This document shows positions 1 through 12,674 of a stretch of DNA of 64,000 bases, one piece after another. A model generated the notes under the pieces. The model ran no database searches and had not been told where the DNA came from. It saw only the letters and a list, made by a program, of their open reading frames with translations. The stretch comes from Azadirachta indica (lineage: Eukaryota; Streptophyta; Magnoliopsida; Sapindales; Meliaceae), in the NCBI GenBank assembly GCA_022749755.1, contig CM040446.1, positions 10,998,367-11,062,366 on the forward strand, read 5' to 3'. Both the position numbers and the translations under genes were made by a program. Positions within the stretch are counted from its first letter, which is position 1, and each line of letters starts with the position of its first letter.

Positions 1-1480
1 CACATTAATCCGGATATAATAATTGGCTGACGATACATATGGTGGAATCCACATAAATACTTCTGTTTTAGTGAAAAATTGCAGATGTACTGATTATCTT
101 TTAACCGTATGAGCACTTGGTAGATACACTAATACATACATCATAGTCATTCACTATATTATACTAGTTACCACTGGTTCAACAAATATTTTTCTGTTGT
201 AAAATTTAAGAGATTTGTTTGGCTTAAACCATGAAGGCTAGATACATTTGGATTCTTCTTAAGGAAGATATTTCACTCTTACTAGTGTCTTGATTGTCAT
301 AAAACTAAATCAGAGAATACTTGATGGGAGAGTTTTGTTACTGATGTTACTTATGGTAATACTGGCAGGAAGACATCAAGAAGAATTAATGGAACACAAA
401 AAGGTTAAAATTGATAATGAGAAATGGTGATTGTGAGAAAGTATTATTTTTGTTGGATAGCAGCTGATGTAACAAAATGCCGAAACGGTGTTTGCTATGC
501 ACGATACTATGTTGGTATCACGCTCAATTTCTGTGTGATGTTCTGTAGGGAAGAGAGCAGACTGGGACGGGAACAGAGCTATCATTCAGTGATGGGCAGG
601 ATTCCAACGTCCTCAAGGAATTTTCTGATAGCTTTGTACGCTGGGTAAATTATGGAGAGGCCCTCTGCCATTGAAGTTAAGACTCATGGTCAAATGTGCT
701 CGGAACGCACTGACTCATGAATGCAAGGTTTTAACAGACAGACAGGTAATATGATCAAGGAGAAGAGACAGGAACAATTGTATGGTATGGCATTCTTCTG
801 TTAAATGGCAATCTTCCTGAGCTACATTGAATTGATTCCATCAAATAATTGGAATTATGATGATATCAAAGTACAAAAAAGGGGGGAAAAAAAAAGAGAA
901 AAAAGAAAAGGAGTAAATAGCCAACAGTAAAAATTCTTTTTGGAGCTCTTAATTTTGTAATTCCTTTTCTTCCATCTGTTAATGGATTCTGTCAGTATCA
1001 TCAGCCCGCGAGCGTCAATCTAATCTTGTAAATATATATGTACTTCGATTATATTTCTATGAGAGCTCCACTTTTAGAAACAGTTGGTCAGTCAGATTGT
1101 CAGGTGGTTAATTCTTTCTTTATTTTGATTTTGAATTTGATTCATGTTCATTTAGTAGTACTCAGTGAGACTAACAATGGCAAGTTGATATTTGCAAGGA
1201 ACAACTAGCAGAGAGACCGATGTTATCTTTATCTTGTCTTTATTCTTTGACGGTGTCTTCTAGTTCTAGATCTCTACATTTCCTTTTCATTCATCAATCA
1301 ATATTATTACTTCGCCTTTGCACGTTGTCTTTTTTCTTTTTTTTCTTTTTAAGTAATAGTTTTAATTTCTATGGAATTATAAGCCCATATTTGTGAGAGT
1401 GAATGTTGCACATTTGTTTTATGTTATTCTTTTTCCTGTCTTGCACACAAATAAAATGAAATATTTTTATAGAAAGAATA
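1..1480. other. No gene recognised; less AT-rich edge
   Basis: The first 1.1 kb is less AT-rich than what follows and could be the 3' part (UTR or introns) of a gene lying outside the window. No conserved protein could be read in any frame; the open frames here are under 80 codons and show no family motif. From about 1,100 on the sequence becomes ordinary AT-rich intergenic DNA. Confidence 0.4.
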
Positions 1481-1495
1481 GAACGCAGCAATATT

Positions 1496-1669
1496 AGATA
1501 GATTGTTCAAAACACAATCTAATGGACGATTTAGAATGAGGGATGATTTACATATTGCTTTAAAGAATTCACGTTTATTGTGAATGTTAGATCGATTGTT
1601 CAAAACACAATCTAATGGTTATTTAAAGCGCGGGATGATTTATGAATTGCTTTAAAGAATTCACGCTTT
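1496..1669. repeat. Two-copy tandem duplication with small hairpin
   Basis: Two diverged copies of about 80 bp lie head to tail (about 1,496-1,580 and 1,590-1,669). Both contain AGATTGTTCAAAACACAATCT-like sequence, itself a 7-bp inverted repeat (AGATTGT/ACAATCT), and both end in TGCTTTAAAGAATTCACG. No coding meaning is seen. Confidence 0.75.
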
Positions 1670-4260
1670 TCTTTAATTAAATTCAATCATAATAGAAGTT
1701 AATTTTAATGTCAATCCAATGATCGAATTATAGTACTGATGTTGGTAATGCTCGGGTTAGAAGAATTTTATAAAAGAAAAATAAATTCTATGTAAGAGTC
1801 GTTACAATGTAATTTTCTTATATAAATTTGTATAACAAAATAGTAACAATATGTGTTTTGTTTAAAGAGTTATTATTAGATGCCTTTCTTAAAATTTGAT
1901 ATAAGAGTCAAACGAAATAATAATATTTTAGTCTCTAAACATTGGAGAAAAAAAAATTAAGATATAATTTGTTCAATTTTAACAAATTAATCTCAATCTA
2001 AACTGTTAATAAAATTTTATGTAATTATTTATTTGTTTTGATTAAATAAACATGAATTTTGAAAACTCTCTTATCAGATTGATGAAGCATAAGAGAGAGA
2101 TATAAAGTCATTAAAACTTACACAAACTTTAGAACATAAAAAAATTTATATTTATATGATATCCTAAAGGTAAAAACATAGTAAGTGTAAAAATAGATAA
2201 AGTAAGTGCATATAATATCCATTTAAGACATGATATAAATATGAATATTTTAAAATATTTGTGAATATTTGCATAAATTATGTATTTTACACTTTTTTTT
2301 TAAATTCTTTACTAAAATAACATCTTTTTTTTAAATTCTTTACTAAAATAACATCGTTTTGTACTTTATAAAAAATACAAAACATAATAAATCTTAAGTC
2401 ATGTTTTAACTTTTAATTTTATCTTTAATTTCTTGTTAAGTCATGTTTGCATCACAGGAGATACATAAAATAGGGGAAAAACCAAAAATAACTCTTAAAA
2501 GTAAAATATAATAACATTTTAGTCACTATTCCTTGGCTAAATAACAAATTAGGATACACTTTGATTGATTTTAATATTTTGCTGTCTATTATTACATCAA
2601 TCCATTAAATAGTAATAAAGTATAAATTTATCCTTATCGATTGGATTTAAATAAATATGTTATTCTATTCATCTTTAATATATAATATAAAAATTAAAAC
2701 CCTAATCTACCACCTCCATTATCACTTTTTTTTCCCTTTTTATTTTTAAATATGCCAACACTATCACCATCTCCATTTTGATCTTTTGATCTTTTCAATT
2801 ATTTTTTTTTTTTTTTCTCTTTATCACTTTTTGTGCTATGACCATTGCCAACACTTTTTTATCTTTTTTTCAAACACAAAGTTTCTCTAAATTATATTTA
2901 AAAAACTGTCAATAAAAGTCATAAAAATTGGTCAAGCAAATTCTTACGATCTTTGTTATTGTTCGTTTCTAAAAATAGAAAATTAAAGTCATGTGTTGTG
3001 AGTTTAAGTTTGTATTTCTAGTGATTTGTACCTTGGATGATTTTTTTTTTATGATTATAAGAAGGAACAATAACTAAGATAATAGGAATTAATACAAAAG
3101 GAAAAAAATCTTTGAAACAAGAATAAGGGATTTGGTCGATGGTAAGAAAATGACAAGAAAAGTGGATGCTTTTTTGAAAAAAAATGACTTAAGAAATTGA
3201 TATATTTTTTTGACAAGAAATGGCCAAAGAAATGTAATTCCTTTTGAATTTTTTTATTAAGTGCAGTGAAATTATAATTTTTTTTATGTTGGGGAGAAAA
3301 AGTGAATTACCCACATGATACTTAGATTTTTGAGAAAACTTTTCCCAATTTTCACCCCAAACAAGTCGGGCCAGTGGAAAAAATTGTCAACCCTAAATAG
3401 TAGGGATTAAAATATTATAATCGGTTATAATATGTCATGATATGCTATTTTGTCAAAGTCTAGAGACAAACTATATTTTTTCTTTTTATTTTTTTAATTA
3501 AAAATAAAAATAAAATAGTCATTTTACTATTATTTAAAGGTGGAATAATGAATTCAATAAATTAATGACATATATGATATATGTCAACAAAGTAGAGGAT
3601 AAAGATAAAAATAATCCTGAATATAAATATATGTAATAATTAACAAGGGCATATATGTCAACAAATCAATTTTGGATTTTTTAATTTTTATAAAAAGAAA
3701 CAACTTACCTTTATAATCAGAAGTTTAAGGTTAAAAAATAAATATATCAATTGATTATGATTTTAGTGAAATTATTTATATTTTAGACAGAAAAAATAGA
3801 TGGTACTTAAACATAAGATGTAGGAGAATTTCAAATACTCTCTCTCAAACTTAAGATGTAAAAGAGTCTCAAAGCAGTTGTGAGTGGGGCTAAAGGCTAG
3901 TAGAGGAACATTCAAATAATAGTATATGCGGCGAGTAAAGAGAGGATATCCTAGTGGTAGTGCTAGAGGCGAATAGAGAGGATATTCGAATAGTAGTGCA
4001 AGTAAAAAAAACTTTAGAGACTTAGATGATAAAAGACTTGGGATCTCAATGATAAAATTTGGGGCTGATAGATAAATCGGTCTTTGAAGAAATTCCGTTG
4101 CTAAGATAGAAGCCCGGCGTTCAGCCGTAACTCATTGGAGATTTGAATTATAGAAGCCAAAGCCATGACTATATTTAGCTAAGGATTTGGACGATAAAAG
4201 ACTAGAGGCTTGAACAAAATTAACCAGAAAAGATATTTAACGGCAACTTTTGCGATCGAC
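1670..4260. other. AT-rich intergenic DNA, no gene
   Basis: No reading frame with recognisable coding content was seen on either strand. The stretch is mostly A/T runs. It contains a short tandem duplication at about 2,293-2,355: two copies of a T-run followed by AAATTCTTTACTAAAATAAC. Confidence 0.6.
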
Positions 4261-4269
4261 CAGGGACTA

Positions 4270-5190
4270 AGGGTCCGCATGCCAGTGTTAATTAATACTT
4301 CAATTAGTACTTAAAAAAAATATTTATTTACATGGTTGGCAATTTTTAAAAAAGTATTAATTTAAATTAAATTAATACTTGGGATGATTTTTAAATTAAC
4401 ACTTAAGTTCTATTAAATTAGCACTTAAAGTGTTTAAACGGTTAACCACCCAATTTTAATAAAAATATTGTGATTCCCAAAATCACTCAATAAACTTTGA
4501 AAATTCTATCTAAATTTAATGAAAACTTTATCATTTTCAACATACCTCTAACTATAAAAATTTTAGTGCTCATTGAAGAAGGGAATTCATTTCATACAAG
4601 GGAGATGGATGAAGAAAGTGAAAAGATTGCAAATTTTCTTAAATCTAGTTATATTGTAGTGTTAAGTAGATGATATGAATAATATATTTTATTGTACTCA
4701 TTTTATTACATTAGTATGTTATAGGTGATAACGAACATTTATGATTTATTATTTTCTTATATTTTTAGAACTATTTGCAACTTTCTTTAACAATATTACT
4801 TATTCGATTTTTCTTATAACAATTATAATGACAAATAACTTTATTTTTTAGGAATATTTATAAAATAAAAATGTTATTATTGTTAAATGATTATTTTATT
4901 TTTATTCTTTTTAAATGATATATTACTAATATATGAATATTTATTTTATACAATAAAAGTTAAAATGTATTTATATTCATGTATATATAAAATGTCCATT
5001 TTAGTAATTTGTCATTATTAAAGTGCTTTTTAACTATATATCCAAACACATAATTAGCATTTAAAATATAGTATAAGTATTTTTGAAACTTGTTAACCAA
5101 ATGTTTAAGTGTTTTTTTAAGAACTGTTAAAAAAATAAGTGTTAAAGAGTTTAAGTTCTAAGCACATTAGCACTTTTTCTTTAGCATTGT
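4270..5190. repeat. Possible degenerate inverted-repeat element
   Basis: Sequence around 4,390-4,480 (TTAAAGTGTTTAAACGGTTAA) resembles the reverse complement of 5,085-5,170 (ACACTTAAACATTTGGTTAA). The outer ends also show weak inverted similarity. The match is imperfect and no target duplication was found, so this may be an old MITE or chance similarity in AT-rich DNA. A related motif also occurs near 56,305-56,340. Confidence 0.3.
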
Positions 5191-6006
5191 CACATGAACC
5201 TTAATTAGTTGCCTAAATGTCTAATCTTGTGAGGGAGAGAACAATGACAGCTAGTATTTTTCTTTTCTCTATTTTTTAAGAAAATTAAATCATGCTCGAT
5301 AATCGCCTTTTAGGACAATACATCATCACTATTAAAACTTAATAAAATTTTCACACCTCATATCATGTTAAGAGAAAATAATGTATTGTGTATGAGTCTT
5401 ACTTGAACGATCAACCAAGTATTGATATGCTTTATATAGACCAAGTAAAATAACAAAATAATGTAAATTAACAATCATAAACAAATTAGAAAAAAACAAT
5501 ACTATTTTAACAATAAATATATTTAATAAGTCTAAACCTAATGAAACTAAGTAAATCTAAGGTTAATTTTAACAGTAGTAAAAAAGAGACTATGTTGAAA
5601 AGAGGTAGATTATTTTTTCAACAATATTTATGCTTTTGAAGGTGTATTGCAAGAAGAAGAAAAGATTGAGTGATTTAAATGAAATTTTTTCGTCTATTAT
5701 TTTTAATGCCATAAAAGGAATTAGTGCAATAACTTTCTTTTTCTGTAAAAATGTAAGGAGGTGAGCAAAGCCTAAAGCATATTTTCTTTTTTATCCTTTA
5801 CATATCTCGAACTCGAACCTAAGTAGGGCGTCCAAGAAATGGCTTAATCTACTATTTGAATTAAGTATCCTGGCCTAATTAGTTTGATAACTTGCATGCA
5901 TATGACATATAAAAAGATAAAATCAAAACTATCTAGAGCCTCAAAGAACACTTAATTCAACAATGTAACTGATAAGGGAAAAAATCTTTTGTTCAAGGTA
6001 GCCAAT

Positions 6007-6038
6007 AATCTACCTAGATTTCAAAATCTAGGTAGATT
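6007..6038. repeat. Perfect 15-bp inverted repeat with 2-nt spacer
   Basis: AATCTACCTAGATTT at 6,007-6,021 is followed after CA by its exact reverse complement at 6,024-6,038. The flanks extend the pairing weakly (AGCC on the left, and AGCCTAC on the right as partial complement). It would form a strong hairpin or cruciform in otherwise AT-rich DNA. Confidence 0.9.
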
Positions 6039-6202
6039 AGCCTACTTTAAGTAAGTTTCTAAGAAATCAAGCATCGTGGTTGTTAAAATGAAAATAATGA
6101 ATTTGTACATATTAGGATTCAAACTAGTTTTCATGTATAATATGCATAGATTATAGAAAATAGAACACTGGTACAAAAAAACATCATTTTAATTTATTAT
6201 TC

Positions 6203-6490
6203 ATGGATCAAATGTTAGAAAGACTTGCAAGTCATAGTTATTATTGTTTCTTAAATGGTTATTTGGGTTATAATCAAATTTCAATCAATTCTAAGGCAAG
6301 AAAAGGCTATATTCACATCTCCTTTTGGTACTTAGAAGAATATCATTTGGTTTATGTAGTCCACTTACTACATTTCAAAGGTGTATGTAATGAGAACATT
6401 TTTATACATGCTAAAAAGGTTGAGGTTTTCGTGGATGACTTTTCTGTTCTTGGTTCATCTTTTGATAATTGCTTAACTAACTATATGTAA
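6203..6490 (+). pseudogene. Ty3/gypsy reverse transcriptase relic
   Basis: A 95-codon open frame keeps scattered hallmarks of a gypsy-type reverse transcriptase. It starts with MDQMLERLASHSYYCFLNGY (family pattern: ...LAGHSYYCFLDGYSGYNQI), keeps YNQISI, then a compressed fingers/palm region, and ends with EVFVDDFSVLGSSFDNCL, which contains the catalytic-type F-V-D-D. The first catalytic Asp (L-D-G-Y) reads N here. The fragment is far shorter than a polymerase, and no LTRs or other pol domains were recognised around it. It is a dead internal fragment of an old retrotransposon. Confidence 0.85.
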
Positions 6491-7376
6491 GATTTTGTTG
6501 TATATATTATAAGACTAACAACTAATTGTTTCTCCAGAAAATAAATTATTACATCACATTAATTTTAGGACAAATTTAAAAATTTTGGCAATTGCTTTTG
6601 TATGTACATATGTATGTATACACACACACACATATAGCAAAAATGTGTTCCTCGTCATTAATATGTTTGTTCACAATAATCATGGCCTCTCGGGAGAATC
6701 GATGACTGCATCTTTGATGCACTTGCTAGTATTAGTACATTTGAAAATTCTTAATTGGCTAATTGTAAGTAGTCATAGGATTACATAACAAAGGATTAAC
6801 TTAGACCTATGTCGAGGTGTTGATGATGATTCTCAAATATTGCATAATAGAATATGATACAATGAGATAGAATGCAATAGAAATAAAGACACATAGAATC
6901 GATTACCTGCTTTTAATAGTCAAAACAAACCCTTTTATCCTAAATTCTTTAATTCAAAATGAATCAAATCTCCTCGAGTAAGATTCGAACCTACCACCTA
7001 TTAGTTAACAATCGATTGCTCTATCCTAACACTCATTCTTTTAATATACTATTATCTTTTATGGTAATGTTCAATTCTTACATTATAATTTTTTTTTTAA
7101 TTTGTGAAAGATAAAAATGAAAAGTTAAAAATTTAAGCTAATAGTTAGAAAAAGAAAAAAAATGAAATAAAGATTACAATGAAAAAAGAAGTTGAGAGAT
7201 GTAAAATATATAATTTGTTGCTACTTGCATGTATTCACTTCTATTTTATTGATTGAATTTTGTAGTGAAGATTTGGTTTCAGTTTCAGTTATTGCAAGTT
7301 AATAAAGAATTTTGTGGCTTCTAAGCTAGGTAATTTTACTATTAAAAATATTTTGTTATTATGTTTTATTTTATCT
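6491..7376. other. Intergenic, no gene
   Basis: AT-rich DNA without recognisable coding sequence. A short (CA)n stretch lies near 6,620-6,632. Confidence 0.5.
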
Positions 7377-7383
7377 TTTTGCT

Positions 7384-8520
7384 GAAGGGGTTCTAACACA
7401 TAACTTTCCTGAGGTTTCAGATTTTAACACTTGGATGAAAAGTTTAAGAAAAGACACACTTACCTCCCCTACACTATTAGTTGATCATTCAATTTTATTT
7501 ATATGACTATAATACCCTTAATTGCTTCAAAGTAAAGTATAAGAAACTCAATTTGTATGTAATCAAAAATAATTTTAATTTATATTTATTTTAGTTTACG
7601 TATATTTAATATTTATTGAAATTAAAAATTTAATTAATAATAATTTAACTTGATAATTTTAGTTTATATTTATTTAATATTTACTGAAAATAGGAATTTA
7701 ATTTTTATTCATATATCATATTTATCTAAATGTCAAATCCTAATATGCAAAGCTGCTGCCTTTCTTATTCCTCTCTTTTACAAATTCGCAGTAATAAACT
7801 ATATTTTTTTTATTTTACTAAACAATTTCATAACCTTATAAATCTCACTCTTTTTATAAAAACACTTTAATATAAGATTTATGTCATATACATTCATATT
7901 AAATTCACACTTTAATATCAATTTTATGACTCGTAAAGCAAATTTAAACTTTTGAGTTTACACAAAAAATTTGATGGAACTACGTAATGACGGAAAATTA
8001 AAAAAAATATCAACATGACTAAATTGCTAATTTTAAATATTATTAAATAAATTTTAATTTAAATAAATATTAAATGAATATAAATTATAATTGTCATTAA
8101 TCAAAATTTTAATTATTTTAATTTTTTGAACATCAAATAAATTAAAATTGAATTTCTTAAACTTTATTTTAAAGCAATTAAAGGTATTATAGTCATTTTA
8201 AGTGAAAATATATAGTCAATTGATGGTACAAGGGAGGTAAGTGTGTATTTTCTAAAATTTCCATGTAAGTGTTAAAATCACAAATTAAATTATCATTAAT
8301 TAAATTTTTAATTTTTAAATAAATATTAATTAAAATTATTTTTGATTACATACAAATTGAATTTCTTATACTTTACTTTGAAGCAATTAAGGGTATTATA
8401 GTTATATAAATGAAATTGGATGGTCAACTAATAGTTCAGAGGAGGTAAGTGTGGCTTTTTTAAACCTTTCAGCTAAATATTAAAATCTCAAATTTCAGGG
8501 GAGGTATATGTTAAAACCCC
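7384..8520. mobile_element. Foldback/MITE-like element with 7-bp target duplication
   Basis: The left arm (7,384 to about 7,620) begins GAAGGGGTTCTAACACATAA. It is the near-exact reverse complement of the right arm (about 8,290-8,520), which ends ...TATATGTTAAAACCCC. The arms match over more than 200 bp, including a shared core that reads, on the left strand, CTATAATACCCTTAATTGCT. TTTTGCT is present directly before (7,377-7,383) and after (8,521-8,527) the element, consistent with a target-site duplication. A second, more diverged copy of the right arm lies at about 8,130-8,280. No coding sequence is seen. This fits a non-autonomous foldback DNA transposon; the superfamily cannot be assigned. 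Confidence 0.85.
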
Positions 8521-8644
8521 TTTTGCTAAATGATGTTGTAGGCGTTGAAATTAGGCTCAGATTCTGTAGTGGTAATGTTAACTTCATTTGCAACTTGAGC
8601 GAAGATTCTGATTTAACATATATATATCTATCTATATATATATA

Positions 8645-9277
8645 TGGGCAAAGGTCCTTTTAGTCTTTAAAATTTAGTTTAAAATTTAGTTTAGTACTTT
8701 TATTAGTCTTAATAATTTTAAAAATATTTTTAAAAGTCTCAATTTATTAAAAAATAATAACTATACCCAATACAATAATAGCTATTTAAAAAAATAATGA
8801 GTAAATCTCTAAAATTTGATAAAATTATAATATGTTTATGTAAAATATTAATTGAATAAATGATATTATTATTTTATAGCATATTGATAATATATATTTA
8901 TTATAATATAAATTTAAATAAATTAATAAATTTATAAATCTATATTGTATTAATAAATTAATATTTATTATGTTTTATGTTTATTTAATTTCTAATAATT
9001 ACAAGTATGTATTCTTACAAAAAATTACAATACAATTATTTTATCAATATGTTATAAAATAATATTATTATTTATTTATTTAATGTATTTTATGCAAATA
9101 TATTTTATTTTATTAAATTTTAAAAATTTATTAATTATTTTTCTTAAACAACTATTATTATATAGGATTATAGTTGTCATTTTTCAATGAATTGAAACTT
9201 TTAGGAGTATTTTTAAAACTATTAAAACTAATAAGGGTATTAGACTAAATCTGTAGGACTAAAAAAACCTTTGACCT
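8645..9277. mobile_element. Second foldback element, non-coding
   Basis: The left end GGGCAAAGGTCCTTTTAGTC (8,646 on) matches the reverse complement of the right end (about 9,255-9,277: AGGTCAAAGGTTTTTTTAGTC as read inward). Similarity continues inward through TTTTAAAAATA and AATAATAGTTGT-like blocks for about 170 bp. Nearly the whole element can pair with itself. It lies only 125 bp from the preceding foldback but its termini are different. The flanks are TA-rich, so the target duplication cannot be defined. Confidence 0.75.
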
Positions 9278-10780
9278 AAATATCAAATATATATATTAAT
9301 AAAATTATATGATTACAAATTCTTCTTCACTTATAATTAAATAACACAGCACAATTGATAACATGCAAAACAAGCTCAACTTTTTTTCTTTTTTTTTTAA
9401 TTAAAAAACTATTAAATCAAATTGAAAAATCTCATTTATAAAATATTAAATCTTTACATCTTATTATTATTCGAATCTAGAATGATTTGGAAATATCAAA
9501 TGTAACATAGACTATTCCAACTACGCCCATGTACTAGAATAAGCTCAACTTTGTATCGAGTTATTTATGCAATAAAAATTTCCTGCTTTCAGTGAGTTCT
9601 ATTTTAAAAAAAAAAAAGCGAAAAAAAAATTCTTGTACATATCTGAAAGAGATAAGGGAAGATGCTAGTTTGTTAATAAACTTATATTAATCCATGTGCA
9701 AGGTAGTACAATTAATTTTATTATTATTATTATTATTTTTCTCCAAATTTATCAGCTGTATGAGTTTCATAATAATGATAACTTATCAGTTACTAACTAA
9801 CTAGGACTGAGAGAGTCAACTTATTGGGATTGGGGATATCTGCTTTTCTTTATAGTATTTAATTAATTAATCAAGTTATTAATTATTCTATACACACAAT
9901 GAAAAAGCTAAGTTAATTAAGATCAAACAATTTAATAGGATCTTGAATGATATAATTAAATTGAGTTTAATTTATTATTTATTTCTATTAGTGATATTAA
10001 CATGCTTGCTTGATGACGATGATGATGAGCATTAATTGTAAATAAAGTTGGCAACGAAAATCCACTCAGAAAATAACAGAAGCGCATAACAGCTATAACA
10101 TTAAGGGATGATGAAATATTTATTAAAGCTTAAAAGTGTCACGAGATATTAAACTTAAAAATAGAGGATTTAAGACATTGTCCCAACTCTAATAAGAGAG
10201 AAACAAAATATACTTGATAAACTATAGAGTTTTGTGGTATATGTTAATAAGTTTGCTATATTTTCTAAGAAGAAATTTAATGTTCAATATTTGTCATATC
10301 TACCTTTTATTTTGCTAAATATCAAACATGGATATAAGGGAAGGATTAATAGTTTCATATTTTTATATATATTTATACTAATTTATAAACCGTTAAATGT
10401 ATACACGTCCAATAGTTGGATTGAATTTAATATATGCATTAATTATGATATAATATTAATTATATATACATTAATTATGGTGCATATATTAATTACATAT
10501 ATATTAATTATGATGCATTAATTGTATATTAATTATATGTGTTAAGTTCAATTTTAATAGTTAGAAGTGTATAAATCTAACAATTTACAAATGATGTAAA
10601 GATATGTGTAAAAATATGGAACTGTCAATTTATTTTCATATATATGTATAAATGTATATTATTTAGGTCCATTTAAACAATTATTTGGGGAGCTAGAACT
10701 TTTCCTCACTTTGCACTTTAAGAGATTTCAATCCTTGTCTATAGGAGCTAGGAAGTGACATTTTGATATAACAAAAATAT
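9278..10780. other. AT-rich intergenic DNA, simple repeats
   Basis: No gene is recognised. Simple repeats occur: a (TTA)n run near 9,718-9,737, a GAT-rich patch near 10,012-10,027, and an ATTAAT-rich block at about 10,430-10,545 in which ATTAATTA recurs every 15-25 bp. An open frame over the latter is low-complexity and not credible as a protein. Confidence 0.55.
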
Positions 10781-10789
10781 TTCATAAAA
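10781..10789. repeat. Left target-site duplication of the MULE
   Basis: TTCATAAAA, identical to 16,797-16,805. A 9-bp duplication directly abutting both terminal inverted repeats is characteristic of Mutator-superfamily insertion. Confidence 0.9.
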
Positions 10790-10878
10790 GGGAAAATGAC
10801 TAGTCCCCCTGTTAGATTTTCAGTTACATGATTTTCCCCCTACTAGACAAAAATAAACAAAAGTCCCCCTATCGTTAG
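10790..10878 (+). repeat. Left terminal inverted repeat of the MULE
   Basis: Starts GGGAAAATGACTAG and contains ACTAGACAAAAATAAACAAA. It aligns gap-free with the reverse complement of 16,708-16,796, with about 73% identity by eye. Confidence 0.9.
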
Positions 10879-11379
10879 AAATTTTCTGTTAACTTGACAA
10901 AAAATATACGATTTTATTGAAAAACCCTTATATATCTGTACATGTGTCAAGATAAGTCAGAATGGTCCAATTATGTAAACATCAATTATTATTATATTGA
11001 CAATAATATATCAACATCAATTATTTATTGTTATATTTATTTCAACAAAATTAATAGAAAAAATGCCAGTGCACTTAAAGTATGAATAATACAAAAAATT
11101 CATACAAAGAAGCATATAACCGTTGGGACAGTAACGGTCCAAATCAACGGGCAAAAAAATTGCTTATATAAACAATCACTTCAGCTACAGCAACAACTAA
11201 CACATACCATACAACAAAGTAGTTCTTAATCTTTTCATTTTCCACAATACAAAAAACATTCATTAGCATTAGTAGTAATAATGCCTAATTAAAACATATA
11301 GCAGCCTACAAAATGTACAAATATTCTTCCTCTTGAAAGCTTTGTGTTGCAAATAATTGGGGAAATTATCAAATTTAAA

Positions 11380-11868
11380 AATAGGCAGTGTAGCTGTGGG
11401 AAAAAGGCGGGCATTTGTATATCTGAAAGCCAAAAAAATCCTAACAAACTTTATTTTTTCTATATATGTGAAGCAAGTTGTAGTTATTTTGAATTTTGGT
11501 GACCAAGCAAAGAGGAGATAAGTGATAGGGGTAGGAGAGAACTCCAAATTTCACATAATCATATGGTCAATAGAGAAGTAATAAAATTCATAAATAGGAC
11601 ATGTAATTGTGGTAAAAGGGTTAGTGTAAAAATATCAGACACAGCCAAAAACCCAAACAAGTTGTACTGTCATTGTAATTAAACACTAAGTTGTGGGTAT
11701 TTCAAGTTTTGGAAACTTTTAAGAGAAGAATTCAACTGGCAAGGGATAGGGGGTGAAAGTAGCAACAACAATGTTTATGGTGGTAAATCACAAAGGGATT
11801 CTAGGTATGTAAATACAGTTGATGCAACACATGAATGCCATGGAGAAATTTTTAATGCTTATCAATAA
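11380..11868 (+). pseudogene. Tandem GRF-type zinc-finger frame inside the MULE
   Basis: A single plus-strand frame runs from about 11,380 to the TAA near 11,868 and is interrupted only by a TGA and a TAA. It encodes two consecutive GRF zinc fingers. Unit 1 has C-S-C-G-K-K, then SESQKNPNKLYF and a CSYFEFW end. Unit 2 has C-N-C-G-K-R, then SDTAKNPNKLYC, a stop, and CGYFKFW in the same frame. The family pattern is CxCG...S.T..NP.R.F..C....C..F.W, a small zinc-binding module for single-stranded nucleic acid. The frame is opposite to the transposase, as the second gene of some Mutator elements is. It may be a second element gene or a captured host domain. The first stop separates the two units, so unit 1 alone might once have been a short protein. 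Confidence 0.75.
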
Positions 11869-12674
11869 GAAGACAAAATAAAGAGAATTATCAATATGTT
11901 ATGGGTTATACAAACAATGTTAATGGCTTATTTACTTCTCATATGCATTTGTATAGGAATGTTATAGAGGAATTGATATTTTTAAAAAAAGAAAGCAACA
12001 ATTATCCTAAAAGAAGACTAAATATCATGTAATAAAGCAAAAAGTGTATTATTTAGATACAAAGCTATTCTTTACACTGTTAGTTCTTTACAAAAAGTAA
12101 CAAGCCTTATTTACAATTGAAGCAAAAGTATATATATCTATATTAACAATGTGTATGTGCATGCATTGTGTTCATTGGTGTGGTATGCAAATCCATAACC
12201 CAAACTGTTCATGTTTAATGAACACACCTACTATGCACACACTTTTCATGTTAAGTATAAGTCAACCACCTCAAAAAATCAAAAAAAAAGGAAGTAATTG
12301 ATATATCATGTTTTTGCAAAGTATAAAAGTGTATATGATTTATGTTGTCTAGTAGTTGCATCCTTTTAGAAAGCCTTGCATCTATTTAGGTTATGATTAC
12401 ACCCTAGAAGCAGCCTTTTAAGGTTGTTGGGATTTAGTTGAAGCTCTGGTTTACATCCTATGCATTTTTCTAGCCTTTGTTTTTGAAAAGGTTTATTAGG
12501 CTGAGATTGTTGGACAACATTTGTTAGCTGTGAAGCTAATGCTTCTTGTGAACCTAAGGTACCAAGCTGTGAAACTACAGCTTATTGTGAAAATGTTGTG
12601 TGTAGAGATGTTAGCACATAAAAAATGATTTCAAAAGAAAAAAAAATCATAATGCACAACCTCGGAAGCTATTT

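Noticed and set aside
9718..9737. (TTA)n and other trinucleotide runs as possible array elements or CRISPR-like repeats
   Set aside because: Ordinary microsatellites in AT-rich plant DNA; no unique spacers and no cas genes.
10234..10521. 95-codon open frame
   Set aside because: Ile/Tyr/Leu-rich product of ATTAAT-rich low-complexity DNA; no motif and no start context of note.
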